From assembly GCA_903929765.1 (NCBI GenBank), contig CAIYVX010000004.1, positions 1 to 55,337 on the forward strand: a stretch of 55,337 nucleotides of DNA. The letters are read 5' to 3'. Under the pieces are notes generated by a model. The model made no database searches. It saw only the letters and a list, made by a program, of their open reading frames with translations, and was not told the DNA's origin. This document shows, one piece after another, positions 26,123 to 34,758 of the stretch (positions are counted from its first letter, which is position 1; each line of letters begins with the position of its first letter). The translations under genes and the position numbers were made by a program. This DNA comes from an uncultured Planctomycetia bacterium. GTDB lineage: Bacteria; Planctomycetota; Phycisphaerae; FEN-1346; JAACEH01.

Positions 26123-26231
26123 GCGAATATCCAATAACCAACACTCAATATCCAATCATGAAGTGAAAAGCTCCAGAAACGGAATCCGCACTTGGTGATT
26201 GGATATTGGTTATTGAGTGTTGGTTATTCGC
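26123..26231. repeat. Inverted pair of 36-bp heptad blocks (TCCAATA type)
   Basis: The left block (26123-26158) and right block (26196-26231) are inverted to each other. Each is five 7-mers of the NNCAANA pattern and shares the end units GCGAATA and TCCAATC. Left order: GCGAATA, TCCAATA, ACCAACA, CTCAATA, TCCAATC. Right, complemented: GCGAATA, ACCAACA, CTCAATA, ACCAATA, TCCAATC. The 37-bp centre has AAGTG/CACTT. It lies between comB and the maturation protease gene and has no coding. Confidence 0.85.
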
Positions 26232-26250
26232 TTTTTCCTTGTTCGCTCAC

Positions 26251-26988
26251 CTACGCCGGTTCGGGCACAATCTCCAACGGCTCCTTGTGAACCCGTGCCG
26301 CAAAGTCGATGCTGTCGACCGCGCCGCAGGTGGCAAAGGCGGCATCGAGCTGAAACTTCATGACGTTCCGCCCGCCGCGCCCGCGCCGCAGAGCTGCCTG
26401 AACGTCGCCCGTGGAGAGTCGCCAGATTTCCAACGCAATCTGCGCCGAATCGGTCAGAGAATAGTCTTCCGCGCCGGCGGTCAACCGCTCCACCACCGCG
26501 CCGGCTGCAAAAGTGTCTTCCCAACTGACGCGGCGCTCGGTGCCGGCGCCGATCAGCACGATGTCTTCCGGCCCGCTGGCCGCCACAGCCCGCGCCGTCG
26601 CGGCGGCATTCGTGAGGGCGGCCACGTAGAGCCGCGCCGCCGGTAAGGCCATCAGGATCGCGCGCGTGCCGTTGGTCGTCGTCATGACCACGGTCTTCCC
26701 GCCGACCACCTGCGTGGAAAACTCCTGCGGCGTGTTGCCGATGTCGAAACCCGGAATTTGCAGCCCGCCGCGCTCGCCGCCCAGAACCACGGAGCCGCGC
26801 GGGAGAGAATCGCGAAGAGAGAAGGCTTCGGCCACCTCCATGGTCGGCACGACCCGCGCCGCCCCGGAGGCCAGGGCCTGAATCATGCTGCTGGTGGCCC
26901 GCAGCACGTCGAAGACCACGGCCGTCTTGCCGGAGAGAAATTCGCGGGTCAGGGCTTCGACCTCGAAGACGACGTAAATCTCACGCAA
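26251..26988 (-). CDS. comB: 2-phosphosulfolactate phosphatase (ComB-like)
   Basis: This 245-residue protein starts at a TTG (26986-26988) placed 6 bp after AGGAG; the ATG frame to 27273 adds 95 residues with no family similarity that overlap the next gene. The core has AVVFDVLRATSSMIQALASGA, LGGERGGLQIPGFDIGNTPQEF and TTTNGTRAIL, all ComB hallmarks, including the metal- and substrate-binding Asp/Glu. ComB dephosphorylates 2-phosphosulfolactate to sulfolactate, a step of coenzyme M synthesis in archaea. In bacteria ComB homologues occur without the rest of that pathway; the true substrate here is uncertain. Confidence 0.82.
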   Translation of the reverse strand: MREIYVVFEVEALTREFLSGKTAVVFDVLRATSSMIQALASGAARVVPTMEVAEAFSLRDSLPRGSVVLGGERGGLQIPGFDIGNTPQEFSTQVVGGKTVVMTTTNGTRAILMALPAARLYVAALTNAAATARAVAASGPEDIVLIGAGTERRVSWEDTFAAGAVVERLTAGAEDYSLTDSAQIALEIWRLSTGDVQAALRRGRGGRNVMKFQLDAAFATCGAVDSIDFAARVHKEPLEIVPEPA

Positions 26989-27007
26989 ATCAAGCTCCTG
27001 TTTACGA

Positions 27008-27041
27008 GCATGGCCACGCAAGCGTGGACCATGCCACCCTA
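27008..27041. repeat. Hairpin element, CATGCCACCC tail
   Basis: A CATGG-CCACGC/GCGTGG-ACCATG stem around a 2-base loop is followed by CCACCCTA. It overlaps the last codon of the methyltransferase gene. Confidence 0.7.
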
Positions 27042-27734
27042 TTTCATAATCGCGCCGCGGCAGAGGGCCACCCAGGTTTTCGCCCGCTCGTCCAGCCCCG
27101 GCAAAAAGCGATAATCGTCGGCGTGGTGCCGGCCACCGCCGCAAAGTTTGCGGAGATAGTGCCGCAGGCCGCGATGGAGGATCTCGCTGTAATATTCCGC
27201 GTGGCCGAAGCTCGCTGCGACCAGCCGGGGGAAATCTTCGGCCGAGAAATGGACGTGGTGCGACGGTTCCCAATCGCCGTCGCGGAGTTCTTTGGAGCCG
27301 TTGGGAATGGAAATGATGGCCAGGCCGCCGGGGGCCAGGTGGGCGGCGAAGTTCGCCAGCACCGCCGCCGGATCGCGGACGTGTTCGAGGGTCTCGAAAC
27401 TGACGATCAGGTCGAACCGCGTGCCCGGCGCGAAGGGTTCAGCCAGGTCATGTTTCTGGAATCGCAGGTTGGCCAGGGCCAGTTCCGGCAGCATCCAATG
27501 CGCCGCCTCGGCGAGCATAGTCTCATCGAGATCGACGCCCAGGACGGACCGGGCCGACCGGGCCAGCCAGGCCGAGCCGAAGCCGGAGCCGCAGGCGGCG
27601 TCGAGGACGTTTTTCCCGGCGGCATGATTGCCAGCCAGACGGTAGCGGGCGAAGAAGCGACCGTGTTGCCGCGCCGCCGTGTCGAAATCCTTTGGACAGA
27701 TCGAGGTTCCCAGCACGTTGTTGTCCACGGTCAT
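27039..27734 (-). CDS. Class I SAM-dependent methyltransferase
   Basis: This 231-residue protein has a Rossmann methyltransferase core: motif I NVLDAACGSGFGSAWLA (about 42-58), the acidic end of strand 2 in VLGVDLDETML, FDLIVSFETLEHV (motif IV region) and LAPGGLAIISIPNG. This is the UbiE/small-molecule type, with no clear specificity. The segment HHVHFSAEDFPRLVAASF is typical of the group acting on sugars or lipids. It shares strand and close spacing with comB downstream. Confidence 0.8.
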   Translation of the reverse strand: MTVDNNVLGTSICPKDFDTAARQHGRFFARYRLAGNHAAGKNVLDAACGSGFGSAWLARSARSVLGVDLDETMLAEAAHWMLPELALANLRFQKHDLAEPFAPGTRFDLIVSFETLEHVRDPAAVLANFAAHLAPGGLAIISIPNGSKELRDGDWEPSHHVHFSAEDFPRLVAASFGHAEYYSEILHRGLRHYLRKLCGGGRHHADDYRFLPGLDERAKTWVALCRGAIMK

Positions 27735-27764
27735 TCCTTTGTCGTTGTGTTCCGAATTTCATCC

Positions 27765-27848
27765 CGGGTGGCATGGTTCACGCGAAGCGTGACCATGAAC
27801 CCCGCTCGGCCCCGTGGCCACGCAAGCGTGGGCCACGCCACCCACCGT
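27765..27848. repeat. Two hairpin elements in opposite orientation
   Basis: The first (27766-27797) has GGGTGGCATG on the 5' side and the stem ...TTCACGC/GCGTGA... The second (27813-27847) has CGTGGCCACGC/GCGTGGGCCACG followed by CCACCCACCG. Together they form a head-to-head pair that could itself fold, like a bacterial interspersed mosaic element. Confidence 0.65.
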
Positions 27849-27857
27849 TGGGTGGAA

Positions 27858-28742
27858 TCAGGTTCTCTTGAGTTCGATGATACCCATTTCCGGTCGGGAA
27901 CGGAAGCGGACGGGCGTGAGGTAGCCCAGGCCGCGGCTGACGTAGATTTGGCAATTATTGTAGGTGAAATGCCCTTCGGCCAGGTGGCGATGTTCGATGG
28001 GCAGCCGCGGCGGCCCCAGGAACGGGAATTGGACCTGCCCGCCGTGGGTGTGGCCGGAGAGCATCAGGTCGAAATTCGGAGCTTTCAGACTGTAGAGCGT
28101 GTCGGGGTTGTGGGAGAGGACGACCAGCGGTCGGCCGGGCACGGTTTGGAGAAAATCGGGGTTGAAGTCGCCCGACCAGAGGTCGCCGGTTCCGGCCAGG
28201 TGGAGCGTGGCCCCGCGGCGCTCGACGGTGGCAAATTCGTTGACCAGCACCTGGATGCCGGCGGCTTCGAGGGCCTGGCGGGCGCGGCGGCCCTGGACCA
28301 GGTGCTCGGCGTCGCGGTTGGGATAGGCTGTGCCATAATCGTGGTTGCCCAGGCAGGAGACGACGCCCAGCGGGGCCTTGAGATTTTTCAGGACCGCGGC
28401 CACGTCCTCGATTTTGGCCTTGCGACCGGTGGTGATGAAGTCGCCGAGGAGGGCGATCAGGTCGGCCCCCAGGTGGTTGGCCTTATCGACCCAGTTGTCG
28501 ATCTCTTCGAGCGAGACCGGATGGTGATGGAAGTCGGTGAGTTGGGCGATGCGCAGGCCGTCGAGGCCCGGCGGCAGGTTGGCGATGGCGATGGGCGTGC
28601 GGGAATAGTCGAGCCACCAGGGTTCGACGAAGCGGCCATAGCCGGTGGCGGCCAACCCGGCCCCGAGCGACCCATAAGCGGCCCACCGCATAAAAGAGCG
28701 GCGCGAGACGACGCGCCGTGGTTTCGGCAAACGGACAGTCAT
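27858..28742 (-). CDS. Tat-exported metallophosphoesterase
   Basis: This 294-residue protein begins with a twin-arginine signal (SRRSFMRWAAYGSLGAGLAATGYG). The calcineurin-like core has QLTDFHHHP (about 67-75), LLGDFITTG, CLGNHDYG, LSHNPD and SGHTHGGQ, the five metal-ligand motifs in order. This is the YaeI/LpxG-type group: phosphodiesterases on the outer face of the membrane, often acting on lipid or sugar phosphates. The substrate here is unknown. Confidence 0.87.
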   Translation of the reverse strand: MTVRLPKPRRVVSRRSFMRWAAYGSLGAGLAATGYGRFVEPWWLDYSRTPIAIANLPPGLDGLRIAQLTDFHHHPVSLEEIDNWVDKANHLGADLIALLGDFITTGRKAKIEDVAAVLKNLKAPLGVVSCLGNHDYGTAYPNRDAEHLVQGRRARQALEAAGIQVLVNEFATVERRGATLHLAGTGDLWSGDFNPDFLQTVPGRPLVVLSHNPDTLYSLKAPNFDLMLSGHTHGGQVQFPFLGPPRLPIEHRHLAEGHFTYNNCQIYVSRGLGYLTPVRFRSRPEMGIIELKRT

Positions 28743-28816
28743 AACTTGTTAATCATAGCCCATTTGGGGGGGAGAGTCAAATGGAGGTTGCCAGACGGCC
28801 CTTTTCCGCTATTTTA

Positions 28817-28845
28817 TTGACCTCCAATCTGTTTTCGTGTACACT
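28817..28845 (+). promoter_or_regulatory. Sigma70-type promoter of the cold-shock gene
   Basis: TTGACC (28817-28822), 17 bp, then TACACT (28840-28845). The predicted transcript has a leader of about 140 nt before the GTG at 28995, as in cspA-type genes. The rest of 28743-28994 is G+C-rich without coding. Confidence 0.7.
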
Positions 28846-28994
28846 ATTGTCAACTTGGTGCTTCGGCCTGGTTTCGGTCGGGTCGTGGGGCATCGCGGGT
28901 CGCGGGGGCGGCCCGGTTGCGGGCGTCTCGGTCGGTGTTTCCCGGCGACTCGGGCGGCAAAAATGTACCCGGGAAGAGTTAAAGGAGTGGGCTT

Positions 28995-29201
28995 GTGGCC
29001 AAGGGTAAGGTGAAGTGGTTTAACGAACAGAAGGGCTTCGGATTCATCGCCGAGGACGGCGGGCAGGACGTCTTCGTGCATTACAGCAGCATCAAGGAAC
29101 AGGGCTTCAAAACCCTGGCCGAGGGCGACGCCGTGGAATTTGAAGTCGTCGCCGGACCGAAAGGCCCCAAGGCCGAAAACGTTGTCCGTGTCCAGGCTTA
29201 A
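28995..29201 (+). CDS. cspA: Cold-shock domain protein
   Basis: This 68-residue single-domain protein starts at GTG with AAAGGAG upstream. The RNA-binding motifs KGFGFI (RNP1) and DVFVHYS (RNP2) are intact in [27 protein letters not shown]. It is a nucleic-acid chaperone that melts mRNA structure. A long leader upstream and its own terminator downstream indicate a separate transcript. Confidence 0.95.
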   Translation: MAKGKVKWFNEQKGFGFIAEDGGQDVFVHYSSIKEQGFKTLAEGDAVEFEVVAGPKGPKAENVVRVQA

Positions 29202-29219
29202 TATTGTCAAGACCAGAAT

Positions 29220-29256
29220 ATCCCCGGTCCGAGCGCGGGCCGGGGATTTCTATTTA
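29220..29256 (+). terminator. Rho-independent terminator of the cold-shock gene
   Basis: A perfect 8-bp stem ATCCCCGG/CCGGGGAT (29221-29228 with 29241-29248), with extra inner pairs, is followed by TTTCTATTT. It ends about 20 bp before typA. Confidence 0.85.
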
Positions 29257-29277
29257 CCGGAAGCCCGATAATAAAAG

Positions 29278-31143
29278 ATGATTAGACAAGAAATTCGTAA
29301 CGTCGCCATTATCGCCCACGTTGACCACGGCAAGACCACGCTGGTCGACCAGCTCCTGCGGCAGAGCGGCCAGTTCCGCGCCTCCGAGCTTCAGGGCGAC
29401 TGCATCCTCGATTCCAACCCCATCGAGCGCGAGCGCGGCATCACCATCCTGGCCAAAAACTGCGCCATCCGCTACACCGACCGCTCGGGCAAAGACTTCC
29501 ACATCAACATCATCGACACGCCCGGGCACGCCGATTTTGGCGGCGAGGTCGAGCGCGTCCTCAAGATGGCCGACGGCGTGCTGCTCCTGGTGGACGCCGT
29601 CGAGGGCACCATGCCGCAAACCCGCTATGTCCTGAGCAAGGCCCTGGCCAACGGACTGCGGCCCATCGTGGTCATCAACAAAATGGACCGCCCCGAAGCC
29701 CGCGTCCACGAGGTGCACGAGGAAGTCTTCGACCTGCTGGTTGACCTGGGGGCCGACAACCGCATTCTCGATTTCCCGGTCATCTATGCCGCGGGTCGGC
29801 AGGGCTGGGCTGTGGCCGACCTCGACCGCCTGCCCAAGGAAGGCGAGGTCGGCGACGTCCACGACCTTTTCGACGCCATCATCAAGCACATCCCGGCCCC
29901 GAAATTCAATCCCGACGCGCCGCTCCAGGTGCTGATCACCAACCTCGATTACAGCGACTACGTCGGCCGCATCGGCATCGGCCGCGTCTTTGCCGGCACC
30001 CTGCACGCCGGCCAGGACATCATGACCATCGACCGGTTCGGCGAACAGAAGCTTCAGAAGATCAACCAACTGCTGCGCTTCGAGGGTCTGGGGCGGATGG
30101 AAGTCGACCGGATCGAAGTCGGCGACATCTGCGCGGTGGTCGGGCTGGAAAAGGTGGATATCGGCGACACGCTGGCCGACCCGGAAAACCCCATCGCCCT
30201 GCCGGCCGTCCACGTCGACGAGCCGACGCTGCACATGACCTTCCGCATCAACGACGGCCCGTTCGCCGGACAGGACGGCAAATACGTCACCAGCCGCCAG
30301 ATCCGCGAACGGCTCCAGAAAGAACTCCAGTCGAACGTCGCCCTGGCGGTGGATTTTGGCGGCACGAGCGAAGAATTTGAGGTCGCCGGGCGCGGGTTGC
30401 TGCACCTGGGGATACTGCTGGAAAACATGCGGCGCGAAGGGTACGAACTGGCCGTCGGCAAGCCCAAGGCGATTTTCAAGGAAGTCAACGGCAAGCGGCA
30501 GGAACCGATTGAACTGCTGGCGGTGGATTCGCCCAACGAAACGGTCGGAGCGGTGATGCAGATGATGGGCGACCGGCGCGGCGAACTGGGGAAAATGGAA
30601 GTGCGCGGCCGGCGGACGCACATCGAGTTCATGGTTCCCGCGCGCGGCCTGATCGGCCTGCGCAGCCGAATTCTGGCTGTGACGCAGGGCGAAGCGATCA
30701 TTCACCACACCTTCGACCGGTACGACGATTATCGCGGGCCGATGCCCGGCCGGGCCAACGGCGTGATGATTGCCACCGACGGCGGCATGGTCACCGCCTA
30801 CGCCCTGAAGGAACTTTCCGATCGCGGCCAGATGTTCGTCCGCCCCGGCGACAATGTTTACGCCGGCCAGGTCGTCGGCGAGCACTGTAAGGACAACGAC
30901 ATCGAAGTCAACATCGTCCGCATGAAGAAGCTGACGAACATGCGGCAATCGATCAAGGAAGCCACCTTCACGCTCCGGGCCCCGCGCGACCTGTCACTGG
31001 AAGCGGCGCTGGAGTACATCGAGGACGACGAGCTGGTCGAACTGACCCCCCAATTCATCCGTATCCGCAAGCGCTACCTGAACGAAACCGACCGCAAACG
31101 CAATGCCCGCCGCATCGCGGACACGGCTGCCGCGTCGTCGTAG
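29278..31143 (+). CDS. typA: Ribosome-associated GTPase TypA/BipA
   Basis: This 621-residue translational GTPase has G1 AHVDHGKTT (13-21), the switch ERERGITI, G3 DTPGHADF, G4 NKMD, and the EF-G-like domains III and V plus the TypA-specific C-terminal domain (ending in [11 protein letters not shown]). It binds the 70S ribosome and assists assembly and stress responses. The length is normal. It lies directly behind the cold-shock gene, a fitting stress context, with only 20 bp between terminator and start. Confidence 0.97.
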   Translation: MIRQEIRNVAIIAHVDHGKTTLVDQLLRQSGQFRASELQGDCILDSNPIERERGITILAKNCAIRYTDRSGKDFHINIIDTPGHADFGGEVERVLKMADGVLLLVDAVEGTMPQTRYVLSKALANGLRPIVVINKMDRPEARVHEVHEEVFDLLVDLGADNRILDFPVIYAAGRQGWAVADLDRLPKEGEVGDVHDLFDAIIKHIPAPKFNPDAPLQVLITNLDYSDYVGRIGIGRVFAGTLHAGQDIMTIDRFGEQKLQKINQLLRFEGLGRMEVDRIEVGDICAVVGLEKVDIGDTLADPENPIALPAVHVDEPTLHMTFRINDGPFAGQDGKYVTSRQIRERLQKELQSNVALAVDFGGTSEEFEVAGRGLLHLGILLENMRREGYELAVGKPKAIFKEVNGKRQEPIELLAVDSPNETVGAVMQMMGDRRGELGKMEVRGRRTHIEFMVPARGLIGLRSRILAVTQGEAIIHHTFDRYDDYRGPMPGRANGVMIATDGGMVTAYALKELSDRGQMFVRPGDNVYAGQVVGEHCKDNDIEVNIVRMKKLTNMRQSIKEATFTLRAPRDLSLEAALEYIEDDELVELTPQFIRIRKRYLNETDRKRNARRIADTAAASS

Positions 31144-31203
31144 TTGCACAATACGCAGGGTTCGTGCTTACAGGCGTTCTGGCCAAGAACCCCGCCCTCG
31201 CGC

Positions 31204-31233
31204 TTGCATTACCGCCCCATCGTATGCTACACT
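31204..31233 (+). promoter_or_regulatory. Sigma70-type promoter of the restriction-modification unit
   Basis: TTGCAT (31204-31209), 18 bp, TACACT (31228-31233). It sits 35 bp upstream of the ATG at 31269 and AAGGGGA. The promoter lies outside typA, which ends at 31143. Confidence 0.6.
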
Positions 31234-31268
31234 CCTCATCGTACCAGACCAACCAAGGGGAACGCCCG

Positions 31269-32648
31269 ATGAGGCTTGCGGCACCAAAGTTGTTCCCGCA
31301 AATCGAGGCAGCAGTTCCCGCTAAAAACGGCAATAACAAGTTGTCCGAGAACGACCGAGCCGCCCATGACTGGTATCGGTTTGTACTCTCCTTTCCGCCA
31401 CACCTCGTGCGAGAATACCTCGATCGTTTCGGCGTCACACCTGGTAGTCGCGTTCTTGATCCTTTTTGCGGAACCGGCACGACGTTGGTTGAGTGCAAGA
31501 AGTTGGGAATTCCCAGTGTCGGGGTGGAAGCCAATCCGGTGGCCTGCTTTGCCAGCCGGGTTAAAACCGACTGGGGCGTTGACCCCGACGGCTTGCTGGC
31601 CCATGCCCAGGCGGTGAGCGAGCGGGTTCGCAAAAAACTGGCCGCGTCCGGCGTCGGGGACGGCGACGATTTGGTTCCCGGCGCAAGGATTAGTCCCACC
31701 TTGCTGACCCTGCCCGAAGAGAGCGTCAAGTTGCTGTTGCGGAACTCCATCAGTCCGCTGCCGCTTCATAAAACACTGCTTTTGCTCGACGACCTTAGAC
31801 GCCATGCGGACGAAAGTTTCCGCCAGATTGAATTGCTCGCCCTGGCCAAAGCCCTTGTTGGCCCCGTTGGCAATCTGCATTTTGGGCCGGAAGTTGGCGT
31901 CGGAAAGATCAAGGCCGATGCTCCTGTCGTCCAATGTTGGCTCGACAACGTAGCGGCGATGGTGCGTGACTTGCGCGGCCTTGCCGCTCGAAAAGATGTG
32001 TTCGCCGATCTTCATTGTGCCGATTCCCGGCTGTTGCTGGAAGCTCTGGAACCGCAGTCAGTCGATGCGGTGATTACCTCGCCACCTTATCCGAACGAGA
32101 AAGACTATACGCGCACGACTCGGCTGGAGTCGGTGCTGCTCGGATTCATCCACAGCCGGGCTGAACTTCGCGAGTTCAAGCAGGCGCTCGTGCGGTCGAA
32201 CACGCGGAACGTATATAAGGGCGACACGGATGATGAGTGGATTGAGGGCCATCCGGAAATTGCGAGGATCGCCGCCGCCATTGAAGCACGACGAATTGAA
32301 CTGGGCAAAACGAGCGGCTTCGAGCGGCTCTACGCCAGAGTAACGAAACTCTATTTTGGCGGCATGGCCCGACATTTGGCGGATTTGCGAACGATTCTTC
32401 GTCCCGGCGCGCAGTTGGCCTACGTCGTGGGCGATCAGGCTTCCTATCTGCGGGTCATGATTCGCACCGGCCAGTTGCTGGCCCAAATCGCCGAGGGCCT
32501 GGGCTACGAGCTGGTCGGCATCGACCTGTTCCGCACCCGCTTGGCCACGGCGACCAGACAACAACTTCGCGAGGAGGTCGTCTTGCTGCGCTGGCCCGGT
32601 TCGTCAAAAAAGACGTTGTCCTGCAAGCGTTCCCCCAGGAGGTTCTGA
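31269..32648 (+). CDS. DNA methyltransferase with motif I before the TSPPY motif
   Basis: This 459-residue protein is read from the ATG at 31269 (AAGGGGA upstream); an earlier ATG at 31164 lacks a site. The SAM-binding motif DPFCGTGT is at 64-71 and the catalytic TSPPY at 270-274, followed by PNEKDYTRTTRLE. The TSPPY form indicates an amino-methyltransferase (N4-cytosine or N6-adenine). In the common beta class the catalytic motif precedes motif I, so the order is inverted here, with about 200 residues between. It is followed after 3 bp by a putative nuclease gene. The target sequence is unknown. Confidence 0.83.
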   Translation: MRLAAPKLFPQIEAAVPAKNGNNKLSENDRAAHDWYRFVLSFPPHLVREYLDRFGVTPGSRVLDPFCGTGTTLVECKKLGIPSVGVEANPVACFASRVKTDWGVDPDGLLAHAQAVSERVRKKLAASGVGDGDDLVPGARISPTLLTLPEESVKLLLRNSISPLPLHKTLLLLDDLRRHADESFRQIELLALAKALVGPVGNLHFGPEVGVGKIKADAPVVQCWLDNVAAMVRDLRGLAARKDVFADLHCADSRLLLEALEPQSVDAVITSPPYPNEKDYTRTTRLESVLLGFIHSRAELREFKQALVRSNTRNVYKGDTDDEWIEGHPEIARIAAAIEARRIELGKTSGFERLYARVTKLYFGGMARHLADLRTILRPGAQLAYVVGDQASYLRVMIRTGQLLAQIAEGLGYELVGIDLFRTRLATATRQQLREEVVLLRWPGSSKKTLSCKRSPRRF

Positions 32649-32651
32649 GCT

Positions 32652-33461
32652 ATGTCGCCCGAGAAAAACCCCAACCGCTACGACAAGATCATTGAAAAAA
32701 TCTTTCTCAAACATTACAAACGGGGCATGTTGGCGGTGCCCTTCTCACGAGAGGAAATCACTCAGACTGCCAAGGAACTCGGCATCGTGCTGCCGAAGAA
32801 CCTGGGCGACTTGATTTACACTTTCCGGTTTCGGGCCGATCTCCCCAAGTCCATCCTATCCAAAGCTCCTGAAGGAAAGAGTTGGACCATCAAGCTGGTG
32901 GGTCAGGCTCGCTATTGTTTCGCGGCCGTGCGATTGACCGTCATTGAGCCGCGCTCCGATCTGGCCGCCACCAAGATTCCGGACGCCACGCCCGGCCTGA
33001 TCGAAAAATATGCCCTGAGCGACGAGCAGGCTTTGCTGGCGAAGGTCCGCTACAACCGTTTAGTCGATATTTTCACCGGGGTGGCTTGCTACCCGTTGCA
33101 GAGCCATCTGCGTACTACGGTCAAGAACTTCGGGCAGGTCGAGACCGACGAAGTTTATATCGGCGTGGACCGCCGAGGCGCCCACTATGTTTTTCCCGTG
33201 CAGGCCAAGGGCGGCCGGGACAAACAGAGCATTGTCCAGGTCGAGCAGGACTTCGCGATGTGCGGCGAAAAGTTCCAGGCCCTGATCTGCCGGCCGATAG
33301 CGGCGCAGTTCATGCAAAGCGAAACAATTGCCCTTTTCGAGTTCGAGGAAGAGGACGGCCAGATCGTTGTCGCCAGCGAGAAACACTATCGGCTTGTTCC
33401 CCAGGAAAACGTCACTCCCGAGGATTTGGCAGCATACCGCCACCGCCCCATCGCAGATTAA
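32652..33461 (+). CDS. Putative type II restriction endonuclease, PD-(D/E)XK type
   Basis: This 269-residue protein has TDEVYIGVDRRGAHYVFPVQAKGGRDK at 165-191, which fits a PD-(D/E)XK nuclease core: acidic residues E164/D166, then Q184-A-K186 as the (D/E)XK strand, with Q replacing the acid. The family is otherwise little described. The adjacency to a TSPPY methyltransferase (3-bp gap, same strand) makes a restriction role likely. It is complete and has no obvious break. The remaining sequence shows no second known domain. Confidence 0.68.
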   Translation: MSPEKNPNRYDKIIEKIFLKHYKRGMLAVPFSREEITQTAKELGIVLPKNLGDLIYTFRFRADLPKSILSKAPEGKSWTIKLVGQARYCFAAVRLTVIEPRSDLAATKIPDATPGLIEKYALSDEQALLAKVRYNRLVDIFTGVACYPLQSHLRTTVKNFGQVETDEVYIGVDRRGAHYVFPVQAKGGRDKQSIVQVEQDFAMCGEKFQALICRPIAAQFMQSETIALFEFEEEDGQIVVASEKHYRLVPQENVTPEDLAAYRHRPIAD

Positions 33462-33476
33462 CCGAAGCGCCCGCCG

Positions 33477-34511
33477 CTACTGCCCAGCCCGCGCCGCCTC
33501 GCCCAGAATCCGCGCCGCCGAGACTACGTCGGCGTCGGAAATGTGCCGGTGCGTAACCATTCGGAAACGCGTCGGGGGAATCAGAGAAACTTTCAGGCCC
33601 TTCGCCGCCAGACGGTCCACAAACGTGTCGCACGCTACGCCGAGCGGCGCGAAATCGACGTAGACCATATTTGTTTCGACCGAGGACAGATCGACCTTGA
33701 GTCCCGGAATTTTCGCCACCAGTTCAGCCAGTCGCTTGGCCCGGGCGTGATCCTCGGCCAGCCGGTCCACCATTTTCTCCAGAGCCACGATCCCTGCGGC
33801 CGCCAGGTGGCCGGCCTGGCGCATCGCCCCGCCGATGCGCTTGCGGGCTTGCCGCGCTCGGTCGATGAACTCTTTTCGCCCGGCGACAATCGACCCGACC
33901 GGCGCGCTGAGGCCCTTGGAGAGGCAGAACTGGACCGAATCGACGTTCTCGGTGAAGACCCGCACGTCCACGCCACTGGCCACGGCGGCATTGAAAATCC
34001 TCGCCCCGTCCAGGTGGACGTGCAGGCCGTGGGCGTGGGCCCAGGCCACGAGCCGGCGGTGGAGGTCCGGCGGCGTCACACTCCCGCCGCCGCGATTGTG
34101 CGTGTTCTCCAGTTCCAGCACTGTCGTCCGGGGATGATGCACGTTCGCCGGCCGCAGGTAAGTTTCCAGAATCTCCGGCGTCAACAGCCCGCGCGGGGCC
34201 GCCACCAGGCGCGGCGTAAACCCGGCGATCGAACAGAGCGCCCCGCCCTCGTAGTAATAAACGTGCGATTCCTCGTGCAGCAGAATTTCGTTCCCGTGGC
34301 CCCCGACGGCCATCAGGGCGACGAGGTTGCCCATCGTCCCCGACGGCACGAACAGGGCGGCCTCCTGGCCGACTTTCGCGGCGGCCAGATCCTGAAGGCG
34401 ATTGACCGTCGGATCGTTCCCGGCCACGTCGTCGCCGACCTCGGCCCGGACCATCGCCTCGAGCATCTCCTCGGTGGCCAGAGTTTGCGTATCCGAAAAA
34501 AGATTGATCAT
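33477..34511 (-). CDS. ltaE: Low-specificity L-threonine aldolase
   Basis: This 344-residue fold-type I PLP enzyme splits L-threonine to glycine and acetaldehyde. Visible marks are DTQTLATEEMLEAM at the start, VPSGTMGNLVAL (55-66), HLDGARIFNAA with D168 that binds the PLP nitrogen, and K199 in QFCLSKGLSAPVGS that forms the Schiff base. Length and motif order match the family. It converges on the endonuclease gene with a 15-bp gap. Confidence 0.92.
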   Translation of the reverse strand: MINLFSDTQTLATEEMLEAMVRAEVGDDVAGNDPTVNRLQDLAAAKVGQEAALFVPSGTMGNLVALMAVGGHGNEILLHEESHVYYYEGGALCSIAGFTPRLVAAPRGLLTPEILETYLRPANVHHPRTTVLELENTHNRGGGSVTPPDLHRRLVAWAHAHGLHVHLDGARIFNAAVASGVDVRVFTENVDSVQFCLSKGLSAPVGSIVAGRKEFIDRARQARKRIGGAMRQAGHLAAAGIVALEKMVDRLAEDHARAKRLAELVAKIPGLKVDLSSVETNMVYVDFAPLGVACDTFVDRLAAKGLKVSLIPPTRFRMVTHRHISDADVVSAARILGEAARAGQ

Positions 34512-34627
34512 CGCATTTCTCCTTCGGCTCGAACCTTGTTTATTTTAGAGCACTTAACGTTTGAATGGTTGCGCCTCAGGCGCCACGGTCGGCTTGTCCG
34601 TCCGTGAGTTTGTCGTAGGTGCTGCGC

Positions 34628-34662
34628 GAACATGGCGGCAAACACCGCCGCCATGCCACCCG
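34628..34662. repeat. Hairpin element, CATGCCACCC tail
   Basis: A 9-bp stem CATGGCGGC/GCCGCCATG is followed by CCACCCGG. A second weaker stem, CCACGG/CCGTG, lies just before (about 34582-34604). Confidence 0.7.
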
Positions 34663-34710
34663 GCCCCCACACACAAACGTGAACTGCTCTAACACGCTGC
34701 GGAGCAGCAA

Positions 34711-34737
34711 AAAAAAAGGGCCAAAGGCCCTTTTTTA
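34711..34737 (-). terminator. Rho-independent terminator of the ThuA-like gene (bidirectional)
   Basis: AGGGCC-AAA-GGCCCT is flanked by A and T runs on both sides, so it can work on either strand. It ends about 22 bp downstream of the ThuA-like stop at 34759. Confidence 0.85.
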
Positions 34738-34758
34738 TCACTGGCCGAGCCGCCATGA

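Noticed and set aside
26989-27273. Upstream extension of comB to the ATG at 27273
   Set aside because: It overlaps the methyltransferase gene, has Arg/Pro-rich composition, and a TTG with AGGAG lies at the expected start.
29254-30948. 564-codon minus-strand frame over typA
   Set aside because: It is the mirror of the typA coding sequence; the plus strand has all GTPase motifs and a proper terminator/start context.
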